Source: JBCCMQ01 sp039179985 | Lineage (GTDB): Bacteria > Pseudomonadota > Alphaproteobacteria > Rhodobacterales > Rhodobacteraceae | Length of the DNA: 64,000 nucleotides | Reading direction: 5' to 3' | Assembly: GCA_039179985.1 (NCBI GenBank) | Contig: JBCDED010000009.1 | Span: 1 to 64,000 of the forward strand | Shown: one piece after another, positions 6,719 to 15,144 of the stretch | Layout of the letters: each line of letters starts with the position of its first letter | Numbering within the stretch: position 1 is the stretch's first letter | Program-made: the position numbers and the translations under genes | Notes under the pieces: generated by a model | Database searches by the model: none | The model's input: only the letters and a program-made list of their open reading frames with translations | Told to the model about the DNA's origin: nothing

Positions 6719-8083
6719 ATGGCGCGACGCGTGGTTTTGATCGACGGGACTGCCAGCAGCCGTATCCTGCTCTCGTCAAAGCTGCGGGCGGGCGGATACA
6801 TCGTGGATCAGGCCGCAACCGAGGCCGAAGGGCTGGAGCGCATCTCTGAACACCTGCCCGATGCGGTCATAATCTCGGACGACAGCGTCCCCGCACCGAC
6901 ACAGGTGGCCGCTATCCTCAAGTCACCCCCGCGTCCGCTGTCGGTACCGGTTCTGGTCATCGCCCCGTCAGGGGCGGACACCGATGAACCGAGCCTTGCT
7001 GACGCTGTCATTCCTTGCCCAGTGAACGAAACCCTTCTGATGGCCCGTTTGCGCAGCGTCATCCGTGTCCGAGACATGGAAGAAGAACTCCTCCTGCGCT
7101 CAAAAACCTACCGCGAACTCGGCCTTGCCGAAGCGCAGGCGGAATTCGCCGTCCAGGGGAAAGTCCTCTGCGCCTCTGCGCCCGACCAACGCCCCTTCCA
7201 TCTGTCCGCGTCCTCCGCGAATACCTGGAACTGGGTCCGGATCGATACGGTCATCGCCACGCTTGACGGCTGCGGACCGCAAGATTTGGTTGTGCTCGAC
7301 CTTCGGGGCGACCTGGCGGCGGCATCGACGCTCAGTCTGCTCGCCGAACTCCGCTGCCGCACCGAAACGCGTCACGCGTGCATTTTTGTTGTCTTGCCCA
7401 ACGGGTCGGAGGATCTGGCGGCCATGGCCCTCGACCTTGGCGCCAGCGACATTGCGCTCGGGCTGCCGCCGCCCGCTGCAATGACCGCTAGGGTAGAGCG
7501 GCTGATCAAGCAAAAACGCCGCTTCGAGCGTCTGCGCCGCCAGGCGTCCGACGGAATGCAACTGGCCATCACGGACCCGCTCACCGGGCTGCACAACCGC
7601 CGCTATGCCATGTCGCATCTGGAGGCCATGTGCCAGCGCTCAGGCCGGTCCAGGCGACCCTTTGCCCTAATGATTCTCGATCTCGACCGCTTCAAATCGG
7701 ATAATGACACCTATGGCCATGCGGCGGGTGACGCGGTCCTGAAGGCCGTGGCGCACCGCTTGCAGGACAATCTGCGCAGCGTTGATCTGTTGGCGCGGTT
7801 TGGCGGCGAAGAGTTTCTGGTCGCCATGCCGGAAACCAGCGAAACCGAAGCCCATACCGTCGCAGAAAGACTGTGCCGGAAGGTGGCGGAAACGTGCATC
7901 GTCCTCGATGATGGCCGGCAGATCGCGGTCACGCTGTCAATCGGGCTGGCAGTGCGCGGCGCGGCTGGTGCAGACAGCGCCACCGATGTGGTGAAAAAGG
8001 CGCTCCAGGACGCTGATCAGGCGCTCTATGGCTCCAAGGCCCAGGGTCGCAACACCGTGACGATCAGTTTCCGCGCCGCCTAG
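6719..8083 (+). CDS. pleD: PleD-like diguanylate cyclase with two degenerate receiver domains
   Basis: Predicted cyclic di-GMP synthase of 454 residues with the REC-REC-GGDEF layout of PleD. The GGDEF domain (about 280-450) has GGEEF at 362-366 and an I-site RSVD at 353-356, so it should be catalytic and feedback-inhibited. The first receiver is degenerate: the acidic pair near the N-terminus is Asp-Gly (LIDG), and the invariant Lys is replaced by Cys100 in IPCPV. The second keeps an Asp (VVLDLRG) but lacks the Lys. Phosphorylation control is therefore doubtful. An upstream TTG at 6698 is in frame, but the ATG at 6719 gives the normal N-terminus. Confidence 0.88.
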   Translation: MARRVVLIDGTASSRILLSSKLRAGGYIVDQAATEAEGLERISEHLPDAVIISDDSVPAPTQVAAILKSPPRPLSVPVLVIAPSGADTDEPSLADAVIPCPVNETLLMARLRSVIRVRDMEEELLLRSKTYRELGLAEAQAEFAVQGKVLCASAPDQRPFHLSASSANTWNWVRIDTVIATLDGCGPQDLVVLDLRGDLAAASTLSLLAELRCRTETRHACIFVVLPNGSEDLAAMALDLGASDIALGLPPPAAMTARVERLIKQKRRFERLRRQASDGMQLAITDPLTGLHNRRYAMSHLEAMCQRSGRSRRPFALMILDLDRFKSDNDTYGHAAGDAVLKAVAHRLQDNLRSVDLLARFGGEEFLVAMPETSETEAHTVAERLCRKVAETCIVLDDGRQIAVTLSIGLAVRGAAGADSATDVVKKALQDADQALYGSKAQGRNTVTISFRAA

Positions 8084-8090
8084 GCCACCG

Positions 8091-8597
8091 CTAGTTGCCG
8101 CGCGGTCCTCCGTGGCGGCGCATTCCTTTCTCGATCCGGTCCGCCAGACGCCGCCGCTCTTCAAGGCTCATCTCCGCGAGGCGTCTTGCGACGGCCGCCT
8201 GTCCGACTTCGGCCCGCGTCCCGGCGGCCTGCCGCTGGATCTCGAAGACCTCCACAACCACGGCGGGGTCGAAAGTGTCGCTGCGCAACTCCTCCAGAAG
8301 ACGCGCCATCGCCGCCCGCCCGGCAACACGGCTTTCCCGAAGCTTCGGGGCCGACCGTGCGAGGTCTTGGCGCAGCGCTTTCCGGTCGTCCTGTTCCAGC
8401 ACAAACCCAAGGGGGCCAAGCCCCACGTCCCGAAGGCGCGGATCGCCCTGGCGGTCCTGGGGCTCGCGGGTCAGCACGGCCCCGGTCACCACCCCGATGA
8501 TCAGCAAATTTGCCGCCAGAGATACGAACAGAAGGATCCTCACCCAAAGAGGCGAACGGCTGACCGGCTCAGTAGCGGAAGTGTCCGTTTCAGCCAT
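8091..8597 (-). CDS. Periplasmic heavy-metal-sensor/Spy-CpxP-like membrane-anchored protein
   Basis: A 168-residue protein with one N-terminal membrane segment (about 19-43, VRILLFVSLAANLL) and a helical, Arg/Glu-rich periplasmic part resembling the Metal_resist (CnrX/ZraP/CpxP) group: LRQDLARSAPKLRESR and SLEERRRLADRIEKG. Such proteins sense or buffer envelope stress or metals. It is the last gene of the EF-hand/ECF operon, two bases after the preceding gene, and converges on pleD. The metal, if any, cannot be inferred; there is no His/Cys cluster. Confidence 0.75.
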   Translation of the reverse strand: MAETDTSATEPVSRSPLWVRILLFVSLAANLLIIGVVTGAVLTREPQDRQGDPRLRDVGLGPLGFVLEQDDRKALRQDLARSAPKLRESRVAGRAAMARLLEELRSDTFDPAVVVEVFEIQRQAAGTRAEVGQAAVARRLAEMSLEERRRLADRIEKGMRRHGGPRGN

Positions 8598-8599
8598 GA

Positions 8600-8995
8600 T
8601 CAGCCTCCCAGTCCGGGCAGATAGGTGTCTTCAATGATCCAGAGGTTGCCCGGATCGCTTGATAAAACGTCCCCTGCCAGAATGAGGCCGAGTGTCGATT
8701 GCAGCGTCTCGGGCGGGGCAACGCCCACCCAGAGGCCCACAAGGCCAGCCGCCGCCAGGCCGCCCGCCCCGGCCCAGCCACCGAACGCGTCGAGCATTGA
8801 CGACAGCGAAAACCGCGCGGCCGGGCCCGCTTGGGTCGTCTGCGTCGCCCGGGCAAGACAAACCGCTTCGGCATCGGACAGTACGCGTGCCATCAGATCC
8901 TCTGAAGGCTGCGGCGCGGCCTTGCGCGCGGCAGCAAAGAGATCTTCCAGCTTTTCCTCGCTGGTGTCTTTGCGGTTTTCTGGCAGATCAGTCAT
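8600..8995 (-). CDS. Single-pass membrane protein, candidate anti-sigma factor
   Basis: A 131-residue protein with a charged cytosolic N-terminal half (TDLPENRKDTSEEKLEDLFA), one membrane segment (about 73-93, GGWAGAGGLAAAGLVGLWVG), and a short C-terminal tail ending YLPGLGG. The ATG at 8995 overlaps the end of the ECF sigma gene. Position directly after the sigma gene, size and topology suggest an anti-sigma factor, but no ZAS or other recognised anti-sigma motif is visible. Relatives are sometimes labelled dihydroorotate dehydrogenase, for which there is no support here. Confidence 0.65.
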   Translation of the reverse strand: MTDLPENRKDTSEEKLEDLFAAARKAAPQPSEDLMARVLSDAEAVCLARATQTTQAGPAARFSLSSMLDAFGGWAGAGGLAAAGLVGLWVGVAPPETLQSTLGLILAGDVLSSDPGNLWIIEDTYLPGLGG

Positions 8996-9590
8996 CTTGA
9001 TACCCATACTCTTCCCGGTGCGGCATCAGCGCCGCAGTCAGGGCGCGCTTCCCGCGCGCTGTAAGACTTTCCACAGCCTCGACGCCGGTGTCCATGATCA
9101 CCGCAATCTCGGGGTTCGATAGCCCCTCGATGTGGCGGAGGACAACGGCCTGCCGCTGGCGCTCCGGCAGCTCCTGCAATGCAGCTTGCAACGCCGCGGC
9201 CTTTTCGGTGGCGTCGAGCACCCCCTCGGCCCCAGGCGCTGGATCGGCGAAACCAACCATGTCTTCTGGCGCAGTCGGCTTCTGGCGCCCACCCCGACGC
9301 AGGCGGTCCGTGCAGAGATTTGTTGTCACCCGGTAGACCCAGGTGCTGACCTGCGCACGGCCCGACTCCCACTCGGGGGCGATGCGCCAGAGCCGCAGCA
9401 TGGCTTCCTGCACCACGTCCTCGGCTTCTGCGGGGTCGCCCAAAAGACGGCTTGCATACCCCAGAAGCCGCGGCACAAGCCGCTCGCTCAGTTCCCGCGC
9501 GGCCACAGCCTCGCCTGCGCCGAAGCGCCGAAGAAGCACCTCGTCGGGCGCCTCTGTCTGAGCCATGAGTGACGCGCGTTCCATCCGCAT
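8988..9590 (-). CDS. ECF-type RNA polymerase sigma factor
   Basis: A sigma-70 family ECF factor of about 200 residues. Region 2 is visible as GYASRLLGDPAEAEDVVQEA and WVYRVTTNLCTDRLRR, and region 4 as LPERQRQAVVLRHIEGLSNPEI followed by the helix-turn-helix. The frame opens at a TTG at 9647, but GGAAGGG lies nine bases before the ATG at 9590. The operon order is EF-hand protein, sigma, candidate anti-sigma, CpxP-like protein, so the likely trigger is an envelope signal such as Ca2+ or metal. Confidence 0.9.
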   Translation of the reverse strand: MRMERASLMAQTEAPDEVLLRRFGAGEAVAARELSERLVPRLLGYASRLLGDPAEAEDVVQEAMLRLWRIAPEWESGRAQVSTWVYRVTTNLCTDRLRRGGRQKPTAPEDMVGFADPAPGAEGVLDATEKAAALQAALQELPERQRQAVVLRHIEGLSNPEIAVIMDTGVEAVESLTARGKRALTAALMPHREEYGYQDD

Positions 9591-9652
9591 TCCGGAGTAC
9601 CCTTCCGGCAGGGCGCGCGCCAGTGCCGCGCGCGCCCCGTCTTCCAAAGACT

Positions 9653-10165
9653 TTAGTTGCGGCGCGGACCATCACCCCGACCCTTGCCCCGGCCACGAAA
9701 GCGTTCGCTGCGGTCGGCAACGGCGGTGTCGAATTCCTCGCGCGTGACCACCCCGTCACCGTCGGTATCGACCTGCTCGAACCGCCGCGCGCCGCGTTCG
9801 GACTGGCCGAGTTCGTCTTCAGTAAGGACACCGTCACTGTTGGCATCGTTCCGGCTCAGCATCTCGGCGGCAGCCCGCTCCACCCGGCGCGCGCTGCGCG
9901 CTTCGATATGGGCGGTCAGTTCTTCTTCTGTCACCTCCCCGTCGCCGTTGGCGTCCATCTCGCCAAATCGTCCGCTGCGGGCAGCTTCGATTTCGGCCTG
10001 CGTCACGCTGCCGTCTCCGTCAGCATCGAGTTGCTCGAAGATCTCGGCGGCACGTTGGGCGCGCCGGTTCTCGTCTTCCTGCGCAAAAACGGTGGTCGCC
10101 AGCATGGCAGTGCCGGCGCCGAAAATTGCGATCACACCAAGTGTTTTCCAAGGGTTCGCTAGCAT
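9653..10165 (-). CDS. Exported EF-hand calcium-binding protein
   Basis: A 170-residue protein with a signal peptide or N-terminal anchor (MLANPWKTLGVIAIFGAGTA, followed by MLATTVFAQ) and four EF-hand loops: DADGDGSVTQAE, DANGDGEVTEEE, DANSDGVLTEDE and DTDGDGVVTREE. All have the acidic 1, 3, 5 and 12 positions needed for Ca2+. The tail is Arg/Gly rich (RFRGRGKGRGDGPRRN). The start at 10165 was chosen because GGAG lies eight bases upstream; the frame opens 20 codons earlier. It is the first gene of the ECF operon, 62 bp before the sigma start. Confidence 0.88.
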   Translation of the reverse strand: MLANPWKTLGVIAIFGAGTAMLATTVFAQEDENRRAQRAAEIFEQLDADGDGSVTQAEIEAARSGRFGEMDANGDGEVTEEELTAHIEARSARRVERAAAEMLSRNDANSDGVLTEDELGQSERGARRFEQVDTDGDGVVTREEFDTAVADRSERFRGRGKGRGDGPRRN

Positions 10166-10365
10166 TCCTAGTGCTCCATTCTTCCTGTTTTGTCGGCGGG
10201 TTTTCTGTGCCGATCTGCATGTCAAACGGGCAGTGCGGCTATTTCCGTCGCAGTCCGGTAAAAATTTCCTGGCGGTCGCGACATGGCGACGCGACGCACC
10301 GTGAAGGGCTGGAATTCACCGTGTTCCTCCTAAATACGTTAAATACCCACGAAAGAGCCGTTCCT

Positions 10366-10764
10366 ATGCCTACGGAGTCCACTGCAAACGCCGCCCTCGT
10401 CGAAGAGCGGCCCCTCAAGAGGTCGCTCTTGCGCGGATGGCGCCGGAAGTGCCCGAACTGCGGTTCCGGACCGTTGCTCAAAGGATATCTGACATTGCGC
10501 GACCGATGCGTGGTCTGCGGCGAAGATCTCAGCCACGCCCGCGCAGACGATGGACCGGCCTATCTGACGATCCTGCTGGTTGGCCATATCATGATCCCGC
10601 TCATGCATATCGCTTTCGTGGAACTGCGGCCCGATCCCCTTATCCTTGCAACCGTTTTCGTCCTTGGTTCGGTCGCGCTCTCGCTTTATCTTCTGCCGCG
10701 TCTGAAAGGCGGAATTGTTGCGTTCCAATGGGCCAAGCGCATGCACGGGTTTTCCACAACGTGA
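10366..10764 (+). CDS. DUF983 zinc-ribbon membrane protein
   Basis: A 132-residue protein. Residues 29-51 form a zinc ribbon (CPNCG then CVVCG), followed by the family block ADDGPAYLTIL and two hydrophobic segments (about 63-85 and 95-115). DUF983 has no assigned function; in other alphaproteobacteria it can sit near cytochrome oxidase assembly genes, but none are here. The start is the ATG at 10366. The frame is open further upstream, but that stretch does not resemble the family. It is followed 28 bp later by a Nudix gene on the same strand. Confidence 0.85.
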   Translation: MPTESTANAALVEERPLKRSLLRGWRRKCPNCGSGPLLKGYLTLRDRCVVCGEDLSHARADDGPAYLTILLVGHIMIPLMHIAFVELRPDPLILATVFVLGSVALSLYLLPRLKGGIVAFQWAKRMHGFSTT

Positions 10765-10792
10765 CCTCTCTCGTGGCGGAGGGGCTTAGGCC

Positions 10793-11509
10793 GTGACCTC
10801 CCTGATCCCGGTCAGGGATGCCGCCACGATCATCGTCGTGCGGCGCGACGGGGATCGTCGGTCCGTCTTGATGGGCCAGCGCGGCAAAGACGCCACCTTC
10901 ATGCCCGGCAAATTCGTTTTTCCCGGCGGGGCGGTGGATGAGGATGATTCCCACGTGCCCGTTTTGCGCGCGCTCAGCCAGGTGTGCCACAGCCGGCTTC
11001 AGGACGGCATCACGCCCGGCCTGGGAGCTGCCCTGATCGCGGCTGGCATTCGCGAGCTTTGGGAAGAAACCGGTCAGATCCTTGGTCAGGACGCACGCTG
11101 GGATTTCGTGCCGCCAAAGAGCTGGGACAGCTTTGCGCGTACGGGGCACCGCCCGGATGCGGGCGCAATGCGCTTTGTGTTCCGGGCGATCACACCGCCG
11201 GGGCGCCCGCGCCGGTTCGACGCGCGCTTTTTTGCGGTGGACGCCGCGGCGTTCGCCTCAGATCCCGACGATTTCTCCCGCGCACAGGATGAGCTGTCCC
11301 ATCTTCAGTGGGTCCCCTTAGAGAGCACGCGGGATTTCGACCTGCCGTTCATCACGCAGATCGCGCTGGCAGAGGTTGCGGCGCTGACGCGGAGCGTCGG
11401 CCCCGGCATTCCCATCCCGGCTTCGGTGCCTTTCTTCAAAAACGACGACGAAGAAAACTACGTTCTGCGCCTTGGCGACAAGCCTGCTACCGCAGAAGAA
11501 CGATCATAA
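10793..11509 (+). CDS. Nudix hydrolase (NUDT19-like, with split Nudix box)
   Basis: A 238-residue Nudix-fold hydrolase. The catalytic helix is present as RELWEETG, and the glycine part of the Nudix box as FPGGAVDEDD, but about 45 residues are inserted between them, as in eukaryotic NUDT19-type CoA or nucleoside-diphosphate hydrolases. The substrate is probably a nucleoside diphosphate derivative or CoA ester. The start codon is GTG at 10793. The last 23 bp overlap the end of the convergent DMT transporter gene. Confidence 0.87.
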   Translation: MTSLIPVRDAATIIVVRRDGDRRSVLMGQRGKDATFMPGKFVFPGGAVDEDDSHVPVLRALSQVCHSRLQDGITPGLGAALIAAGIRELWEETGQILGQDARWDFVPPKSWDSFARTGHRPDAGAMRFVFRAITPPGRPRRFDARFFAVDAAAFASDPDDFSRAQDELSHLQWVPLESTRDFDLPFITQIALAEVAALTRSVGPGIPIPASVPFFKNDDEENYVLRLGDKPATAEERS

Positions 11510-12395
11510 GCACGCTCAGGACAAGCGTCGCGATGCCGGCAAGTTCGCGACGCGTGTTCTTTTCCTGAAACACAAAAACACCCGCAAGGTAGCTGAAGAC
11601 CAGTTCGATCTGGCCGACGGCCTTGACGTAGGCCGCGGTTTGTAGCGTGAAGGCGATGAACCAGCAGAGGCTGCCAACCATGCTGAAGATCCCGACCAGC
11701 GCCGTCACGCGCCAGGCCCGGAGCACGCGCCGTACCTCGCCCCGTTCACGCCAGAGGAGCCAGCCGCCAAGCGCCACGGTCTGAAACGCCGTGACGGCGG
11801 CCAGAGTCAGCGAGGCGCGCAGGAACGTGTCGCCGCTCTCCAGCGACAGCGAGGCCGCGCGGTAGGCATTGGCCGAAACCGCAAAAAGGATGCCCGACGC
11901 CAGCCCAAGCCCCGCCGCGCGGTTGAAAAGCCGTGCCCATCCCCCGTCGGCGCCGCCATCCGGGGGATCGCTGAGAAGGATCAGTCCGACAAAGCCTACG
12001 GCCAATGCCGCTGCACCGCCTGGCGACACACCCTCGCCAAGCAGAACGTAGCCGACGATCGCGGTTTGTATCGCCTCGGTTTTCTTGAATGTCATGCCGA
12101 CGGCGAAGTTCCGGCGCGCAAAGAGCGCCACCACGCACATGGTGGCCAGGATCTGGCACAGCCCGCCGAGCGTAGCATAGATCCAGAACGTCCCGGTTAG
12201 GCCCGGCAGCGCCTGATCGCTCAGCTGCCCATAGGTGAGCGCAAGCGCCGCTACCAGCGGAAAGGAAAACACAAACCGCGAAAAGGTTGCCCCGCCCGTG
12301 GAAAGCTGCGTTGCCTTGAGGTGCTTTTGCAGCATGAACCGCAAATTCTGCACAAAGGCGGCGGCGATAGTAACAGGGATCCAGGCGGCAATCAT
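11487..12395 (-). CDS. EamA/DMT-superfamily transporter
   Basis: Integral inner-membrane protein of about 302 residues with ten hydrophobic segments in two EamA repeats, starting MIAAWIPVTIAAAFVQNLRF. The repeat junction is around LLSDPPDGGADGG. DMT carriers export or exchange small metabolites; the substrate is not predictable. A GTG at 12410 is an alternative start. It ends inside the convergent Nudix gene (23-bp overlap). Confidence 0.85.
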   Translation of the reverse strand: MIAAWIPVTIAAAFVQNLRFMLQKHLKATQLSTGGATFSRFVFSFPLVAALALTYGQLSDQALPGLTGTFWIYATLGGLCQILATMCVVALFARRNFAVGMTFKKTEAIQTAIVGYVLLGEGVSPGGAAALAVGFVGLILLSDPPDGGADGGWARLFNRAAGLGLASGILFAVSANAYRAASLSLESGDTFLRASLTLAAVTAFQTVALGGWLLWRERGEVRRVLRAWRVTALVGIFSMVGSLCWFIAFTLQTAAYVKAVGQIELVFSYLAGVFVFQEKNTRRELAGIATLVLSVLMIVLLR

Positions 12396-12457
12396 GGGCC
12401 CTGATTGCACAGGGCGAGGTCAAGCACCAGTTCATCGACGTCCGGACCAGTCGCGGA

Positions 12458-13369
12458 TCAATCGGGCGCGTTGGAGCGGCGCCAGAGTGGATGGGCGACC
12501 GGATCCTTGGCGCGCAGGAAGTATCGTCGGAAAAGATCGCCGTAGGTGCCGAACCGGTACCCGTCGTTCAGTTCAAGGTAGCGGTCCCGCGCCGTCTCGA
12601 ACCGGGCGGGCAGTGCATACCATGGCAGGCGCGGGTGCATATGGTGCACCACATGGTAGTTGTTGTTGAGGAATAGAAACGCCAGCGGCCCTTTGTCTTC
12701 GATCACCACGGTGCGCCCGCGCGACAACTCATGGGCCTGATGCTCGGCAAAGGTCCGGATCTTCAGGATTGAAATCGCGAGGTAGGCGGACAGCACGTAG
12801 GCCCAGACTGGCATCGCCGAAGCCCAGACCCAGATGAGCACCGCCGCGACCGCCGGAATATGCCAGAGCCAACCCGCCGCCACCGCGCGGTTGCCCGCCC
12901 GAATGGCACGCAAATCGGAGGCCATAAAGAGGTACTGCGCGATGATCGGCCCAAAGGCGAGACGCCCCAGCAGTGTGTTATTGGCGCGCATCAGGCCACG
13001 CACGGGCAGCGGCAGGCGCGCCCAGTCGGCGGCGTCCAGGTAGTTTGACTCCGGATCGTCGTAGGGGTCCGTCAGCAGGGCATCGCGGTGATGGGCGATA
13101 TGGGTGTCCCGAAACCGCAGGAAAGGAATAGCCAGATTAAGCGCCGGCGCAACCAGGGCCGCGTTCAGCCCCGCCCAGGGCGTCGGGTGGCCGTGAATGA
13201 CCTCGTGCTGCAGCGAAGAGTAGAGGGCAATGACGACCGCCGTGACCGGAACCGCAAGAAGCACCGAATGCCCGGCCAGAACCGTCGTCGAGAGAAGCCA
13301 GGTGGCCCAGGTCGCCAGGATCAGCCAAAGTGTCGGCCACTCGATACGGGTCGTGATGTGCCAAGGCAC
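12458..13369 (-). CDS. Membrane fatty acid desaturase
   Basis: A 303-residue di-iron membrane desaturase. The three His boxes are complete: HEVIHGH (55-61), HIAHH (90-94) and HVVHH (239-243, within NNNYHVVHHMHP). Hydrophobic segments precede box 1, follow box 2 and lie around 175-200. It would introduce a double bond into acyl chains of membrane lipids. The start is a GTG at 13369 with AGGAG eight bases upstream. It is transcribed divergently from an XRE-type regulator, which may control it. Confidence 0.92.
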   Translation of the reverse strand: MPWHITTRIEWPTLWLILATWATWLLSTTVLAGHSVLLAVPVTAVVIALYSSLQHEVIHGHPTPWAGLNAALVAPALNLAIPFLRFRDTHIAHHRDALLTDPYDDPESNYLDAADWARLPLPVRGLMRANNTLLGRLAFGPIIAQYLFMASDLRAIRAGNRAVAAGWLWHIPAVAAVLIWVWASAMPVWAYVLSAYLAISILKIRTFAEHQAHELSRGRTVVIEDKGPLAFLFLNNNYHVVHHMHPRLPWYALPARFETARDRYLELNDGYRFGTYGDLFRRYFLRAKDPVAHPLWRRSNAPD

Positions 13370-13490
13370 GTGGCGGGCTCCTGTTGCAAAAAACGTTGAA
13401 AAGCTCGCAGATGTTAGGACTTGCTACTTCCGCCGTGAAGTTGGAGGATGCGCAACGGAAACCCCGCTTCGCAGAGAAAAATCAGCGCTC

Positions 13491-14354
13491 GTGACAAAAA
13501 CTGATAAACGAGACCGCGCGGACCGTTTTCGCGACAGGCTGGCGCAGGCCATGGAAACGGCAGACATGAGCCGCGCCGAGCTTGCCCGGCACGTGGGTGT
13601 GGACCGCTCGACTGTCAGCCAGATCCTCGCCAAGGGTGGCACGCGGCTGCCCAATGCGCAGGTGGTCGGAGAGTGTGCAGCCGCGCTCGGTGTATCCTCT
13701 GACTGGCTTCTCGGGCTCAGTGACCGCCCAGAGCAGGCCACCGAGTTGCTCGCAGCCTCCCTTTTGATGACGGAGGCGCCCCGCGCCCTGGCCGACGAAC
13801 AGATCATCGCCTGGCACCGCGAGGCGGAGGGCTACAAGATCCGCCACGTCCCAGCCACGCTGCCAGACATGCTGAAAACGAATGCTATGCTCGATTGGGA
13901 GTACGCGCCGCATCTTGGCCGGACCACGCGGCAGGCCATCGCCTCCAGCGCCGATCATTTGGCGTGGATGCGGGCCGGCAACTCAGACTACGAAATCGCG
14001 CTGCCGGTCTTTGAGCTTGAGTCCATGGCGCGGGCCGAGGGGTACTACCGCGGACTGCCCCTGGACGTGCGCCGGGAACAACTGGACCGCCTGGAACATC
14101 TGCATACCCAACTCTACCCCTCGTTGCGACTCTTTCTCTACGACGCGCGCCGTCTTTACTCCGCCCCGGTCACGATTTTCGGCCCGCTCCTGGCCGTGAT
14201 CTACCTTGGGCGGAACTACATCTCTTTTCGCGACCGCGAGCGCGTGCGCGCGATCACGTTCCATTTCGACTGGCTGATCCGCGAAGCAGACGGCTCGGCG
14301 CGCGGGTTGCCGGAACGGCTGGACGCCCTGCGTGCGGAAATGGACACGGGCTAA
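13491..14354 (+). CDS. XRE-family helix-turn-helix regulator with large C-terminal domain
   Basis: About 287 residues. The N-terminal HTH is clear (MSRAELARHVGVDRSTVSQI, then LGVSSDWLLGLSD). The C-terminal ~200 residues (IIAWHREAEGYKIRHVPATL onward) are an uncharacterised domain with aromatic-rich segments and no recognised ligand motif. The frame is open far upstream, but those codons run into the divergent desaturase gene; the GTG at 13491 gives VTKTDKRDRADRFRDRLAQA. Facing the desaturase across 121 bp, it may regulate membrane-lipid unsaturation. Its stop shares four bases with the convergent SDR stop. Confidence 0.82.
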   Translation: MTKTDKRDRADRFRDRLAQAMETADMSRAELARHVGVDRSTVSQILAKGGTRLPNAQVVGECAAALGVSSDWLLGLSDRPEQATELLAASLLMTEAPRALADEQIIAWHREAEGYKIRHVPATLPDMLKTNAMLDWEYAPHLGRTTRQAIASSADHLAWMRAGNSDYEIALPVFELESMARAEGYYRGLPLDVRREQLDRLEHLHTQLYPSLRLFLYDARRLYSAPVTIFGPLLAVIYLGRNYISFRDRERVRAITFHFDWLIREADGSARGLPERLDALRAEMDTG

Positions 14355-15133
14355 GCCGGGTCGGTCTGCTCCAGCGGCAGCCCTGCCTCACGCCGACCCG
14401 CGTCCGTCTTCAGCGAGAAATCTGTGCCCGCATGGGCCGGACCACCAGGTCCCATAAGGTAGGCGATGGCCCGGGCCACCCAGTCGGGCGGAATATGCGC
14501 CTCCCAGGGCAGCGCGCTGACGGAATTGATACCCGAAGCACGGATCACTGTCTGCATGTCGGTCGCCACGGTGCCGGGACTGAGACCCACCACCGTAACG
14601 CCGCTGCCCGCCATCTCGCGCGCGGCGCACCGCGTCAGCGATAGCACGCCCGCCTTTGTGGAACAGTAGTGGCTCCACCCTTCAAGGGCGCTGACAGACG
14701 CACCGGAAGAGATGTTCACGACGGTGCCCCGGCCCCGCGCCGCCATCCCCGGCAGGACGGCCCGCAAACCGTGGTAGACACCTTTGACGTTGGTATCGAC
14801 CACCTGCCCCCATGCCGCAGGATCGCTCTCTGTGAGACGCGCGATGGGGTCGATCAGACCCGCATTGTTGACCAGCGCGTCCACCGGGCCAAAGCGCTCT
14901 TCCGTCAGGGCGACAAGAGCCGCGATCTGATCATAGCGTGTGACATCGCAGGGCGCGGCCGCCGCGTCGCCCCCTGCCTGCCGGATCTCTGACGCCACGC
15001 GCTCCACAGCGTCTTCACTACGCGCGCCCAGTACCACCCTGCCACCCCGGGCTGCGAGATAGCGGGCCGTAGCCGCGCCGATCCCGCGACTGGCTCCGGT
15101 GATAATTGTGACGGCGTTGTTGATATGCTCCAT
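14351..15133 (-). CDS. Short-chain dehydrogenase/reductase
   Basis: A 260-residue Rossmann-fold oxidoreductase. The cofactor motif TGASRGIG is near the N-terminus, NNAG follows at about residue 90, and the catalytic Ser and Tyr-x-x-x-Lys appear as NISSGAS and YCSTK. The substrate is unknown. GGAGG stands six to seven bases before the ATG at 15133. The gene starts 11 bp after the YceI gene, so the two are probably one operon. The longer open frame (to 15193) would enter the YceI gene. Confidence 0.9.
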   Translation of the reverse strand: MEHINNAVTIITGASRGIGAATARYLAARGGRVVLGARSEDAVERVASEIRQAGGDAAAAPCDVTRYDQIAALVALTEERFGPVDALVNNAGLIDPIARLTESDPAAWGQVVDTNVKGVYHGLRAVLPGMAARGRGTVVNISSGASVSALEGWSHYCSTKAGVLSLTRCAAREMAGSGVTVVGLSPGTVATDMQTVIRASGINSVSALPWEAHIPPDWVARAIAYLMGPGGPAHAGTDFSLKTDAGRREAGLPLEQTDPA

Positions 15134-15144
15134 GCCCCGCCTCC

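Noticed and set aside
8600..8995. Dihydroorotate dehydrogenase
   Set aside because: Only about 130 residues with a membrane segment and no FMN or catalytic motif; overlaps an ECF sigma gene.
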